Below are positions 34,414 to 44,079 of a stretch of DNA of 63,547 nucleotides, piece after piece. The DNA is taken from contig CAZQRP010000019.1 of assembly GCA_964596125.1 (NCBI GenBank), positions 1 to 63,547 on the forward strand, given 5' to 3'. Below the pieces are notes generated by a model, which worked only from the letters and a program-made list of their open reading frames with translations, was not told where the DNA came from and made no database searches. The position numbers and the translations under genes are program-made. Every line of letters begins with the position of its first letter. Positions within the stretch are counted from its first letter, which is position 1. Origin of the DNA: CAZQRP01 sp964596125. GTDB lineage: Bacteria; Chloroflexota; Dehalococcoidia; GIF9; UBA5629.

Positions 34414-35523
34414 CTAACTTTTTCGTGCTTTAAAGATAAGTATCAGGATGACTATGATCAGTACAGTTCCCGTCCCGATGACTACCCAGACCCATGTTGG
34501 TGTTGCTGGTGGGGGGGCTTCAATGACGGGTGGGACCGGTGATGGTTTGGCTTCGGTAGTGAAACAGAAAGCAGCACTCGGATCGCTTGGCGCCGGTTCA
34601 AGTGCCATCACCTGCCAGAAATAGCTGGTGCTGTATTCCAGCGTGCCTTCATACACGTAGGAGGTGCCGGATACCTCGGCTGTAGCTATGATATCGCTCA
34701 TACCCATATCCCTTGCCATGATAAACCTGTATTTGCTCGTCTCTTTAAGCGGTGACCAGGAGAATGATACTGGCCTGACCGGACAACCAGCACAGTTGTT
34801 ATAAGGACTGAGTAACTGGACCCCTTGATACTTTGAGGTTGTCGGTAGGCCGGTTCCAACGGTGAAGCTTTCAACTTTTGACCACGGACCGTGTATTATC
34901 TGACCGGTAGCCGCCCTTCGTACTCTCGCTCTCCAGTAATAGGTGTGGCCTGCATGTAACCTGCCGGCAGGGTAGACCAGTGCGGGCGACGTGTACGAAG
35001 CAGGTGCAATGGCGCCGGAATCGAAAATAATTTGTGAAAAGTCGGCATCATTGGCGATTTGTACCTGGTACTGGTCGGAAAGGTAAAGTTGTTCCCAGGT
35101 AAAGCCGATATCCTGGTTTCTGCCGGTTACCGGATCAAATCCTACGAGAGTATCATCGGCGGGTGAAACCGAGATAGTGAGTTTCCTTGTGATACTGCCT
35201 GCTTCATTGGTAGCTGTTAATGTATAGACGGTGGTTGTGGTTGGCGCCAGTTGAATAGTACCGCTCGGAGTCACAGTATCGACCCTTGGGTGGATGGTAA
35301 CTGCCGCAGCACCGGAAACGTCCCAGCTCAGGGTCACTGCTTGCCCCGGATTAATTGTTTCAGGAGTAGCGGTAAAGCAATTGATGACCGGTAGGACTGG
35401 AGGAGGTGGTGGAGTTACTTCTGTAGATGTTTCACTGGCGACAGCGGTACACCCGATAGTCAACAAAGTTATCAGGATAAATGGCAAACCAAGCAGATTC
35501 CAGCGCTGCCGGCATATCCTCAT
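34414..35523 (-). CDS. Lipoprotein with Ig-like and Fn3-like domains, C-terminal TM helix
   Basis: A 369-residue protein when started at the ATG at 35523, which follows GAGAGGA and opens a proper signal peptide with lipobox LLTIGC. One Ig-like module follows (VINCFTATPETINPGQAVTL...TTTVYTLTATNEAG). Then come two fibronectin-like segments with the pattern VGFDPVTGRNQDIGFTWEQL and PYNNCAGCPVRPVSFSWSPL. The C-terminus is a transmembrane helix plus basic tail (IIVILILIFKARKS). Such a double-anchored surface protein is unusual. Ligand unknown. Confidence 0.75.
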   Translation of the reverse strand: MRICRQRWNLLGLPFILITLLTIGCTAVASETSTEVTPPPPPVLPVINCFTATPETINPGQAVTLSWDVSGAAAVTIHPRVDTVTPSGTIQLAPTTTTVYTLTATNEAGSITRKLTISVSPADDTLVGFDPVTGRNQDIGFTWEQLYLSDQYQVQIANDADFSQIIFDSGAIAPASYTSPALVYPAGRLHAGHTYYWRARVRRAATGQIIHGPWSKVESFTVGTGLPTTSKYQGVQLLSPYNNCAGCPVRPVSFSWSPLKETSKYRFIMARDMGMSDIIATAEVSGTSYVYEGTLEYSTSYFWQVMALEPAPSDPSAAFCFTTEAKPSPVPPVIEAPPPATPTWVWVVIGTGTVLIIVILILIFKARKS

Positions 35524-36035
35524 CTCAGTCCTCTCGTAGTCCCTGTAGTACCGTAATGTAATAAGAATTCTACTTCTATTATACAACAGGAGCAAATTTT
35601 TAAAAGCTGAATACATACTTGTAAACAGACGTCACTGTTCGGACCGAAAGACCAGATTATTATCTGCTATTCGAACTGATTGATTAGAGGTATCGGAAAG
35701 GCACTAAGCTGAACACCTGTATTTATGATGGCTTTTAGTACGTCCGAAGGCTCCGGATAACAGCAAGGAGGCTGTCTGCCGGCTGTCAGAAGCTACCTGG
35801 CACGCTCAGAGGGTAGTTCCTTACCAGACTAATGGCAAGTCGTATTGCCTTATATCTTCAATTTATCGCATGTTCCTTGATGATTTACAACTGACTTATC
35901 TTGGGCAGTCGTCTATAATTTATGCCATCGATGAGGTCTGAGCTAACTTGATCGACATCTATGTTGGTAAATATAAATCACATAAATTGTTCGTAATAAC
36001 TGTAGCTAACGTCCGGTTTGCGTGATTGCAGGTTG
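35524..36035. other. Intergenic region with a gene remnant
   Basis: 512 bp with no intact gene. It contains the 70-bp DUF502 remnant described separately; the rest shows no supported frame, RNA gene or terminator. Confidence 0.5.
35761..35830 (+). pseudogene. Remnant of a DUF502-family gene
   Basis: About 70 bp resemble 44995-45064 of the intact DUF502 gene at roughly three bases in four. The reading frame gives TARRLSAGCQKLPGTLRG, a stop, then FL, against TARKLSASRKKLPGTLRKQFL in the intact gene. An in-frame TAG and loss of both flanks show it is a relic of a second copy. Confidence 0.6.
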
Positions 36036-37676
36036 CTATTTCACGGTTTTCCGACGTTCTTCTTCTCTTATCTCTCGTCTTAATAGCTTCCCTACTTTCG
36101 ACTTTGGAAGCATATCCCTGAATTCTATATATTGTGGTATTTTATAAGGAGCCAGTTTCTCCCGGCACCACTTGATTAGCTCAGCTGCCCCAACACCCCT
36201 GGCTCCCTCCTTAAGCACCACCATAACTTTTATCCTTTCGCCCACTCGATGGTCTGGTACTCCTACAGCACAGGCGCCTACAACTGCTTCGTGATCTTGT
36301 AATACTGCCTCAATTTCTGAAGCAGAGACTCTATACGCTTTATATTTAATTACATCAGCAGTTCGTTCTACATAGTGCAGTTCTCCGGATCTATCCATAC
36401 TGACAAAATCTCCCGTCCTGTACCATCGCTTACCATCCTGTTCTTTAAATGAATAGGCTGTTTCCTCTGGTTTGTTCCAGTAATCCATAATAAATTCAAA
36501 GTCAACCATTAGCTCACCGGTTTCACCGGGGGGCACGGCCTCGAGAGTTTCTGGGTCAGCAATTTTATATTCTTTGATCGGCACCGTCCTGCCTAAACAT
36601 GTTGCAGATGGTTCCTTGTTCAGAGCGCTAAATCCAAGGGTACCTGCTTCCGTTGAACCATATAGTTGATATATCGGACGGCCTGTCAGTTCTTTGAAGC
36701 GATTAAAAACCTCTGTTGGAAGCACGTCACCTCCGCTCCAACAATATTTTAAAGACGATAAATTGTATTGGCTTAGCCTGTCATTTTCCAATATCATGCG
36801 ATAGAGGACGGGGCTACCCATGAACAGGGTCGCCTTGTATTTCTGGATAGCCTCTAAAATGGCATCTATTACGGGTACTGGCATAATTACAGTGGGATTA
36901 CCTAAATTCAAACCCAGCCCCATACATGTTACCTGCCCCAACGTATGAAAAAGCGGGTTTACCAATATCAGCCTCTCATCACCTTCTGAAACATAACCTT
37001 CCACTATATATTCAATCTCGACGAAGGAGCTGACCATGCCGCTATGAGTACAAGGAACGCCCTTTGGCATTCCGATTGTACCGCCCGTGTATAAAATGCG
37101 TGCCAGGTGTTCTCTTGGATTGATATCTACCTTTGGAGGCTTAGGTGGATACTTGGAGATTAAGTCCTTGAAGAAGTAAACCCTGTTGCCATGTTCGACA
37201 CTGCCATGAGGAATCCGGTCAAAACCACGACCAATGAGCCTTTTCCAAAGCGGCAACATGTCCGAAATGTTGGTAACAATTATGGTCTCCAGGCCAGTAC
37301 CGGGGCAAACTTCTCGCACATAACCGAAATTGGTGTCCTGACAGATGATAGTTTTCGCTCCTGAATCCTTTAACTGATACTCTATCTCAAAAGGCGTGTA
37401 GATAGGTGAGGTCGGTACCGCTATACCTCCTATTTTTTGCACCGCATAATAGGTTATAAGCCATTGAGGAGAATTGGGACAGTAGAGCATTACCCTATCA
37501 TTGTCCCTGACTCCCAGTTCGTATAAAGCGTTGGCAAATCTGTATATCAACTCCCGTAATTCAGCATAGGAGAACTTTTCCCCCAGGAACACTATAGCCG
37601 TTTTATCGGGAAATTTGGAGGCTCTTTGTTCAAATCTGGTAATTACCTCCTCGTCAAATGACTGTTCGCCCTTCAT
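36036..37676 (-). CDS. AMP-forming acyl-CoA synthetase
   Basis: A 546-residue ANL-superfamily ligase that activates a carboxylic acid via an acyl-adenylate. Motifs: P-loop-like ILYTGGTIGMPKGVP, acyl-binding QLYGSTEAGTLGFS, hinge region YRTGDFVSMDRSGELHYVERTADVIKYKAYRVSASEIE, and C-terminal catalytic lysine in PKSKVGKLLRREI. It is the last gene of a LIV-type transporter operon (19-nt gap), suggesting that the imported compound is an acid that is immediately thioesterified. The exact acid is unknown. Confidence 0.93.
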   Translation of the reverse strand: MKGEQSFDEEVITRFEQRASKFPDKTAIVFLGEKFSYAELRELIYRFANALYELGVRDNDRVMLYCPNSPQWLITYYAVQKIGGIAVPTSPIYTPFEIEYQLKDSGAKTIICQDTNFGYVREVCPGTGLETIIVTNISDMLPLWKRLIGRGFDRIPHGSVEHGNRVYFFKDLISKYPPKPPKVDINPREHLARILYTGGTIGMPKGVPCTHSGMVSSFVEIEYIVEGYVSEGDERLILVNPLFHTLGQVTCMGLGLNLGNPTVIMPVPVIDAILEAIQKYKATLFMGSPVLYRMILENDRLSQYNLSSLKYCWSGGDVLPTEVFNRFKELTGRPIYQLYGSTEAGTLGFSALNKEPSATCLGRTVPIKEYKIADPETLEAVPPGETGELMVDFEFIMDYWNKPEETAYSFKEQDGKRWYRTGDFVSMDRSGELHYVERTADVIKYKAYRVSASEIEAVLQDHEAVVGACAVGVPDHRVGERIKVMVVLKEGARGVGAAELIKWCREKLAPYKIPQYIEFRDMLPKSKVGKLLRREIREEERRKTVK

Positions 37677-37695
37677 AATTTACCTCAAAGTAAAT

Positions 37696-38460
37696 TCACA
37701 TCCCGAAATAGGCTTCAACGACATCAGGATTGTTCATGAGTTCTTCGGGAGTACCCTCCAGCACTGTAGACCCGTTTTCAAGCACATATCCATAATCTAT
37801 TATCGGAAAGATTGGTCTGGCATATTGCTCGCTCACTACTATTGTAATTCCAGTTTGTTCTCTTATTTCTCTAATTGCCCGAGCGAGCCTTACCTCTACT
37901 GACGGTGCCAGGCCAAGTAGCGGTTCATCTAATAGTAACAGCCTGGGTTGAGCCATCAGCGCCCTCCCAATAGCTAGCATCTGCTGCTCACCCCCACTCA
38001 GAAATCCACCCTGTCGCCCCTTCAGCCTTTCTAGCTCAGGAAAGAGGTTGAATACATATTCAAGAGTTTTCTTTTTTTGTGATCTAGATGCTAGATACCC
38101 CCCTATCCTCAGATTTTCGAGCGTACTACTTTCGGGGAAAATTCGGCGTCTTTCTGGACAAAGTATGATACCCTTCCTTGCTCTTGCACTAGGCTTCAGG
38201 TGAATTATTTCCTCTCCGTTGAACTTTATCTCGCCATATAAACTTATTCTCTCCCCGCCTTTCATTTCTTCTTTCTTCTTCACATCCAGTATTATGCCTG
38301 AAATAGCGTACATTAGTGTCGACTTGCCCGCGCTATTAGAACCGAAGATGCCCACTATTTGCCCCTCACAATAGTTCAGGCTCACGTTGTTGACAGCTAA
38401 GGCATTTTCATAAAACACCATCAGATTTTTTATTTCGAGAAGAACGTTATCTTTTGACAT
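37696..38460 (-). CDS. livF: LIV-type ABC transporter ATPase (LivF-like)
   Basis: A 254-residue ATPase. Walker A GSNSAGKST, signature LSGGEQQMLAIGRALM, Walker B LLLLDEPLLGLAP. It carries a small insertion (ILDVKKKEEMKGGERISLYG) between Walker A and the Q-loop. Starts one base after the LivG-like stop codon, so it is part of the operon. Confidence 0.92.
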   Translation of the reverse strand: MSKDNVLLEIKNLMVFYENALAVNNVSLNYCEGQIVGIFGSNSAGKSTLMYAISGIILDVKKKEEMKGGERISLYGEIKFNGEEIIHLKPSARARKGIILCPERRRIFPESSTLENLRIGGYLASRSQKKKTLEYVFNLFPELERLKGRQGGFLSGGEQQMLAIGRALMAQPRLLLLDEPLLGLAPSVEVRLARAIREIREQTGITIVVSEQYARPIFPIIDYGYVLENGSTVLEGTPEELMNNPDVVEAYFGM

Positions 38461-38461
38461 A

Positions 38462-39214
38462 TCATACCTCTGTACCTAGATAAGCCTGCTTTACGTTCTT
38501 GTAATTAATTACTTCTTCAGGCAAGCCGTCAGCAATCTTTTCTCCGAAATTCATCACGATCAGTCTATCAGCAACCCTGAAGAGCTCCTTTAATCTATGC
38601 TCGATCATTATCAATGTTATTCCGCCTATTTTTAACTTTTCTATCAAAGGTACTATACTTGCTATTTCGGCCATGCTCAGCCCGGAGAAAATCTCATCAC
38701 AAATGATTATTTCAGGTCTTAGCGCAAGGGCTCTGGCAAGCTCCAGCCGCTTAAGGTACCCCAGTGGCAGAGCTCCCGCCACTTTATAAGGTACATAAGC
38801 ATCACGTTCAAAGCCAACATCTTCAAGAATATCTATAGCTACCGAATCCCTATCTCCAAGTTTCCCCTGGGCAATTCGCTTGGCACGGGGAGAAAACAGC
38901 GTTGGAATGAGGTTTTTAAAAGCCGGCAGCGTTGTATATGGTCTTGTAATCTGAAACGTTCTGGAAAGCCCGGCATCGGCAATCTTATGAGCCTGCCAGT
39001 TGGTAATATTCTTATCTTTGTATAGTACAGTACCTGTGTCTTTCTTGACAAAGCCGGTGATGAGGTTGATCAATGTGGTCTTCCCTGAACCATTTGGACC
39101 TATAATACCTAACGTCTCGCTCCTGAACAGGTCAAAACTGGTATTGTCAACCGCTTTAACACCACCAAATGCTTTAGTCAAGTTTCTCACCTTAAGGATA
39201 GTCTCTTCTCTCAT
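38462..39214 (-). CDS. livG: LIV-type ABC transporter ATPase (LivG-like)
   Basis: A 250-residue ATPase with Walker A GPNGSGKTT, the LivG-type FQITRPYTTLPAFKNL Q-loop region, and Walker B EIIICDEIFSGLS. The normal LSGGQ signature is degenerate here: the position reads LPLGYLKRLELARAL, as in some LivG proteins with LSYGxQRRLEIARAL. Packed 3 nt from its neighbours. Confidence 0.9.
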   Translation of the reverse strand: MREETILKVRNLTKAFGGVKAVDNTSFDLFRSETLGIIGPNGSGKTTLINLITGFVKKDTGTVLYKDKNITNWQAHKIADAGLSRTFQITRPYTTLPAFKNLIPTLFSPRAKRIAQGKLGDRDSVAIDILEDVGFERDAYVPYKVAGALPLGYLKRLELARALALRPEIIICDEIFSGLSMAEIASIVPLIEKLKIGGITLIMIEHRLKELFRVADRLIVMNFGEKIADGLPEEVINYKNVKQAYLGTEV

Positions 39215-39217
39215 GGT

Positions 39218-40231
39218 TTAGATACTCACCCAAGACTCGAATTGCTCGTATTTCCTACGGAGATAATTTAGGATACCTTCACTCCAGAATACAATAAATA
39301 CCACTATGATAACCGAATAAAAAACTATCCTCAGTGTGCCGAAAGCGCGCATTGCTTCAGATATTGGTACTAAAATGATGGCGCCTAATACCGGGCCAGC
39401 AAGGGTGCCTGGGCCACCAACTACAGCAGCGGCAACCGGAAATATAGAGAAGTCTAGTGCAAATAGTGAGGTGCCAACCCATCCATAAAGATGAGTGATG
39501 TAAGCCCCGGCAAAACAACCTAGAAGCGCGGTGATAAACACGGCCATCGCTTTATAATAAGTTATACTAATGCCAGAAGCTCTGATCGCCTGATCATTGT
39601 CCTTTAACCCGCGGAACACTAATCCTACATCCTCATTCACTAACCTCCTGAGGCCAAATAGGCAGATAAGAACAACTCCCAGTATAAGATATTGACTGAT
39701 CCATATGTTGGGGAGCATATCCAGGCCGGATATACCCTCGGTGCCGCCAAAGACCCTTGTTGCTACAATTAACCTGATTGCCACCATTGGGTAAATGAAG
39801 CTGACAATGGCGAAATATACGCCGCGGAGGGGTAGACAAGGTAGAAGGGCAAGAGTACATATTAAGGCGCCAACCACTGTGCCAATAAGCATGGTCAGGG
39901 CCGGAGATAAGCCAAAGCTCGAATTCAAGAGGCCGGAAATGTATCCACCGACACCAACAAACAAAGCTCCGCCCAAAGAGACCAGGCCAACAAAGTGAGC
40001 TAGAAAATCAAAACCTATGGTAAGCAGTGCAAATATACCGAAGATACATAGAACTCTTTGCCAGTATAGATTCGGCAAAACTAAAGGAAGAATAAGCAAA
40101 CCGAGGATCAGAACCAGCCTTGGTCCAAGTAAAAACATTATTTCTTTTAAGGAGGCAACAGCGTATATGCTATCTGATCGAACCTTTACTCCTCTATCAA
40201 GTCTTTCCTTACGCCTGACCTCCGTAGCCAA
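39218..40231 (-). CDS. livM: LIV-type ABC transporter permease (LivM-like)
   Basis: A 337-residue permease with about ten hydrophobic segments. GFDFLAHFVGLVSLGGALFVGVGGYISGLL and RALKDNDQA-type loop FRGLKDNDQAIRASGISITYYK are LivM hallmarks, as is FPVAAAVVGGPGTLAGPVLGA. Gap to LivH-like gene is 2 nt. Confidence 0.92.
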   Translation of the reverse strand: MATEVRRKERLDRGVKVRSDSIYAVASLKEIMFLLGPRLVLILGLLILPLVLPNLYWQRVLCIFGIFALLTIGFDFLAHFVGLVSLGGALFVGVGGYISGLLNSSFGLSPALTMLIGTVVGALICTLALLPCLPLRGVYFAIVSFIYPMVAIRLIVATRVFGGTEGISGLDMLPNIWISQYLILGVVLICLFGLRRLVNEDVGLVFRGLKDNDQAIRASGISITYYKAMAVFITALLGCFAGAYITHLYGWVGTSLFALDFSIFPVAAAVVGGPGTLAGPVLGAIILVPISEAMRAFGTLRIVFYSVIIVVFIVFWSEGILNYLRRKYEQFESWVSI

Positions 40232-40233
40232 AT

Positions 40234-41100
40234 TTACACCCTTTCCTCGAGTTCCTTTTGTCTTCCAAATAGCCCCGAAGGTTTCACGATGAGAATGACG
40301 ATGATTGCTACCATAGCTACTACCAGGTGAAAGTGTGGAGCAATAAAGTGTACCGTTATCATTTGAGCGTAACCGATTACGAATGAGGCAAGAACAGCAC
40401 CAAACCAGCTTCCCAGCCCTCCACAGACAGCAACAGCTATGGCGAAGAGGAGAACATCGTATCCCACTTCTACTGTTATAGTACCCAATGGAAGTAAGAG
40501 AATAGCGGCAAGACCTGCCAGTGCCGAGCCAAGCGCCAGTGCCATAGTAGCCGCCAAGTCTGAATCAATGCCTAGCATCAACGCAGCACGCTCATCCTGA
40601 GCCATAGCTCTTAAAGATAGCCCAATCCGGCTGTAGTGAGTAAAAAGCCACAAGACGAGTACTGCTGTAGCTGCTGCACCGATAATAATAAGCCGTTGTC
40701 CGTCTACTGTTACTCCAAATATATCTACCGTCCCTTCAATAAATGTAGGAAGGACATATGTTGTCTCCCGTAATCCGCCCCATCTTAGAAGCTCCATTAT
40801 AGCAAGGCCTATGGCCACTGAGGCTATAATCTCGGATGCGGGCATGCCTCTTACATGACTAAGGACGAGACGGTACATCAGGCCACCTATTATTGCCGTG
40901 ATAATTAAGGATAGTATAATGCAGACTGTAAAATTCAGACCTAGCCAGTTTAGAAAAATCCAGGTTAAAAATGCCGCCAGTACATAGAAAGCTCCATGAG
41001 CGAAGTTGGGTATACCACTGACCCCATAGGCAAGCGCAAAGCCAATAGCCATGAGAGCCAATGTCAGGCTATTTATAAATCCGTATATTACCAGGCCCAT
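40234..41100 (-). CDS. livH: LIV-type ABC transporter permease (LivH-like)
   Basis: A 288-residue permease with eight or so membrane segments. SLTLALMAIGFALAYGVSGIPNFAHGAFYVLAAF is the typical N-terminal block; RAMAQDERAALMLGIDSD and AVAVCGGLGSWFGAVLASFVIG follow. Second gene of the operon, 30 nt after the binding-protein gene. Confidence 0.93.
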   Translation of the reverse strand: MGLVIYGFINSLTLALMAIGFALAYGVSGIPNFAHGAFYVLAAFLTWIFLNWLGLNFTVCIILSLIITAIIGGLMYRLVLSHVRGMPASEIIASVAIGLAIMELLRWGGLRETTYVLPTFIEGTVDIFGVTVDGQRLIIIGAAATAVLVLWLFTHYSRIGLSLRAMAQDERAALMLGIDSDLAATMALALGSALAGLAAILLLPLGTITVEVGYDVLLFAIAVAVCGGLGSWFGAVLASFVIGYAQMITVHFIAPHFHLVVAMVAIIVILIVKPSGLFGRQKELEERV

Positions 41101-41130
41101 ATTTCAATTCATTAAATAATTGAAGACTTT

Positions 41131-42396
41131 TTATTGTATCCAGGGCGGGAGCTTAACCTCCCCGTTCGCAATACTGGCCGGGTAAAAAACTATCCTTTTT
41201 CCTGCTTGCCACTGGTGTTGGCCTACCACCATACCTTCTGCAGGATCGTCGGAGCAAATGATATCATGGTCTTTAAATCGTACTCTTCCAGAAATCCCGA
41301 CCATATCTGTCTGTTCTAAAGCTGTTACCACCGCATCAGCATCAATAGTCCCAGCGCGCTCAATAGCATCTTTTAGTAGATATATAGATTCATAGCCGGA
41401 AGCACAGAAAGTGCCGTCAGGTAGTGTGTCGTATTTTTTCTCATAAGCATTAACAAACTTCATCGTCTTGGGAGTTGCTTCGTTAGGAACATTGGCTGAC
41501 TGTGGTATATTAGTTATAGTATACTCACACTTTCCTTGAGTGGCATCCCACGTTCCTGGTGAATTAATCGCCTCAAGCGGAGCGCCGAAAAGCAGAGCTG
41601 GTACCTTCAGGTCGTACCATTGCTTGGCCAGAATAGCGCCATCTGGCACCTCCATGAATACTAAAAGGACACCCCGTCCGGCTTCCTTTGCCTTAAGCAA
41701 TCCAGCGGAAAAGTCGGTGCTCCCCATGGGGTAAACTTCGTAGCCGGTGATTTCCCAACCCTGCCCCTTCACTATCTCCATCACCTTTTCAACCCCAGCA
41801 CGGGCGTAAGCTGCATCCTGAGCGATAGCGAACAGCTTGTTAAGCCCATATTTGGCTTTAATGCCCATCAGGCTACCCACTGCAACACCTGCGTGCACAC
41901 GGGCATCACCGGTGACTCTGAAGGAATACTTGTACTTCTCAATATCCTTCGCAATCTTCACTGCTATTGCCGGGGATATAGAACCGGCGGCTATAATGTG
42001 TGGCTTCTTATACTGGGCCACTATATCCATGGTCGCTAATGCTGCCTCTGAGCGGACTGGTCCTCCAGCTAAGAAGTCAGCACCTTTCTCTAAAATGAGT
42101 TTCTCTACTACCAGTAATGTGTCGCTTATTGGTACGCCTGGTTCAAGGTCCCGACTATCCATTACTTCCAGTCTAATGCTCTGTTTCTTACCACCAACAG
42201 CTATACCACCGGCTTTATTTATTTCTTCTGCTGCCAGTCGAATACCCCTCTCTGGCATCCAGCCTGTCGGATATGCGGTAGAAAGAGGAACACCAATTAC
42301 GATCTCTTCTCCCGCCGGTTTTGTTTTGGCACACCCAGCCACAGTTAATATAGCAATTAATACTAAGATTATTAAGGCTAGAATCCCCTTTTTCAT
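41131..42396 (-). CDS. livK: LIV-type ABC transporter substrate-binding lipoprotein
   Basis: A 421-residue lipoprotein (lipobox TVAGC, C22) of the LivK/amide-urea-branched-chain amino acid binding family. GIRLAAEEINKAGGIAVGGKKQSIRLEVMDSRD is the usual N-lobe start; FLAGGPVRSEAAL and AIAQDAAYARAGVE follow. GGAGG precedes the ATG. In LIV clusters of anaerobes these proteins bind amino acids, aromatic acids or other carboxylates; the linked CoA ligase favours a carboxylate (inference). Confidence 0.9.
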   Translation of the reverse strand: MKKGILALIILVLIAILTVAGCAKTKPAGEEIVIGVPLSTAYPTGWMPERGIRLAAEEINKAGGIAVGGKKQSIRLEVMDSRDLEPGVPISDTLLVVEKLILEKGADFLAGGPVRSEAALATMDIVAQYKKPHIIAAGSISPAIAVKIAKDIEKYKYSFRVTGDARVHAGVAVGSLMGIKAKYGLNKLFAIAQDAAYARAGVEKVMEIVKGQGWEITGYEVYPMGSTDFSAGLLKAKEAGRGVLLVFMEVPDGAILAKQWYDLKVPALLFGAPLEAINSPGTWDATQGKCEYTITNIPQSANVPNEATPKTMKFVNAYEKKYDTLPDGTFCASGYESIYLLKDAIERAGTIDADAVVTALEQTDMVGISGRVRFKDHDIICSDDPAEGMVVGQHQWQAGKRIVFYPASIANGEVKLPPWIQ

Positions 42397-42735
42397 AATA
42401 ACCTCCTGTCCGCCTATATTATATTTTGATAGTCAATAAAATTTTTATCGAATATAACCACCTCCTCTCTAAGATGAGGCCGATATATGAACTGAGACAA
42501 TGGAACAACTATTTAGTTATCTGCCTTCCACTATTCTCGATCCCCATTATATTGGTTCCGAGAAAAGGTAATGCACTCTTAAATTATTGCCTAAGCCTTA
42601 ATTGTTGTAATGGTAGGGGAATCACTAATTTCACCCGTCATGTCTTTTATTACTACTGTTTCAAAACTTTCACATATATCACCCGCGAATAGAATTTAAG
42701 ATTCGAACTATTTCAGTAGGTTTTACAGAAGAACT
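42397..42735. other. Intergenic region upstream of the LIV operon
   Basis: 339 bp. It must contain the operon promoter, but I could not pick out a convincing -35/-10 pair, operator or riboswitch. No gene is supported. Confidence 0.4.
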
Positions 42736-43629
42736 CTAGCTCTTACCATGCAATCTTTCAGGTTCCTGGTAGTCTTCTCCTTTCTGTCCTTTGCCAACAT
42801 AGACAACCTTGCCCTCTTTTATAAGCTTGTCAACCCAGGAGCCAGGCTTTGGTTTCACTGAATACCTGACAAAGCTCTGAAATTCAACTTCTTTGTAACC
42901 CTGGTCATACAATGCCTGCCTGCCGAGTTTCGTCAGCAAAGCGGCATTCGCAACGTTTCTACCGGTATTCCTTAACGTTCTTTCATTTCTTGATCCCATT
43001 GTCGGTGGAACGGTACGGCAGGCTTCTTTGCTCAAAGCATCTTTCCCGTATATAACGCGCCCATCTGTAGATGAAACTATACCGCCATGGGTTGAGTTGA
43101 CAGGATTGGGATCATCCCTGGTAGGCCAGGAGCCTACTGGATACATGGCAACAGCCATTACCCAATCAAGGAAAGCCATAAGGGTACTTTCCTGTCCACC
43201 GTGATTTTGACCACCGACTACTACTGCTGCCGCAGGCTTGTAAGCAAGCATACGTGCACCCCTGCCAAATGACTGAGGGCCAAACATATGACACTTTTCC
43301 ATGAGTATTCTGGAAAGCGAATTTATGCCATGCGTGTAGACCACGATGCCAAATATTAAGCCATCCATCTCCACCATCTTTTCCATCAGGATTTGCGTGT
43401 CGTCATTCCATTCATAGCAACGGAGCCCTTCATCTGCCGGATGCTGCCAACCAAAACATTTCATGCATCCTGTGCAGGGTTTCAGATTATAGTCGGCCAG
43501 GGACACCAGCTCTGTTTCTACATAGCCGAGCGACTCGGCACCTTCAAGGGCCAGCTTGGTAGCCCATTCAGTGCTGGCGTGTCGTGGGCTACCATTTATA
43601 CCAAGGATCTTTATTTTTTTCTTATTCAT
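42736..43629 (-). CDS. NADPH-dependent FMN reductase-like flavoprotein with Cys cluster
   Basis: A 297-residue flavodoxin-fold protein. GINGSPRHAST (about 10-20) binds the FMN phosphate. CTGCMKC (C52, C55, C58) with a further Cys about 13 residues on resembles the compact cysteine cluster of iron-sulfur flavoproteins, but the spacing to the fourth Cys is longer. The C-terminal 100 residues are an extension beyond the usual Isf/NADPH reductase length. Likely an electron-transfer or quinone/nitro-reducing protein. GGAGTAG precedes the ATG. Confidence 0.78.
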   Translation of the reverse strand: MNKKKIKILGINGSPRHASTEWATKLALEGAESLGYVETELVSLADYNLKPCTGCMKCFGWQHPADEGLRCYEWNDDTQILMEKMVEMDGLIFGIVVYTHGINSLSRILMEKCHMFGPQSFGRGARMLAYKPAAAVVVGGQNHGGQESTLMAFLDWVMAVAMYPVGSWPTRDDPNPVNSTHGGIVSSTDGRVIYGKDALSKEACRTVPPTMGSRNERTLRNTGRNVANAALLTKLGRQALYDQGYKEVEFQSFVRYSVKPKPGSWVDKLIKEGKVVYVGKGQKGEDYQEPERLHGKS

Positions 43630-44079
43630 ATTGCTACTCCTTCGAAATTAATAAGTGTATAGTTTAAAACGTGTGAATAATCAAGCTTCCTATGTCCGCA
43701 TATTTAGTTCTGCCTCTATTCATGGTATTACTTCACCTGATATCGGAAGATAACCTGTCATAACGTTACGTTATATCCCGATCTTAATGATATAGTTACT
43801 TGAGACGAATGACGAGCGCACCTCCTGACTATAGATTTGATATTTTATGTTCATTACTAACGTGTTTGGGCTATCCATAATACAAAAGCCTGATATAAAC
43901 AGTCGCCCTGGCAACATTTATATCAGGCTTCGTATCCCCACTCCATTGTCAATTATTGTCCTGTGTTTATTTACTAATATTATTCATATAGACATATTTA
44001 CTTATAAAAATGGTAGCATACAATTTTAATTTGTCAATACATGATTGCGTTCATTTGCTCGAGCAAGTCACATGTTTTA
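43630..44079. other. Intergenic region with a hairpin
   Basis: 450 bp without a supported gene. It contains the long inverted repeat at 43886-43930 and is otherwise AT-rich. Confidence 0.4.
43886..43930. repeat. Perfect 14-bp inverted repeat
   Basis: AAGCCTGATATAAA at 43886-43899 and its exact complement TTTATATCAGGCTT at 43917-43930, separated by 17 nt. There is no U run on either side, so it is not a standard terminator. It could be an operator, a replication or transposition remnant, or an RNA hairpin. Confidence 0.7.
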
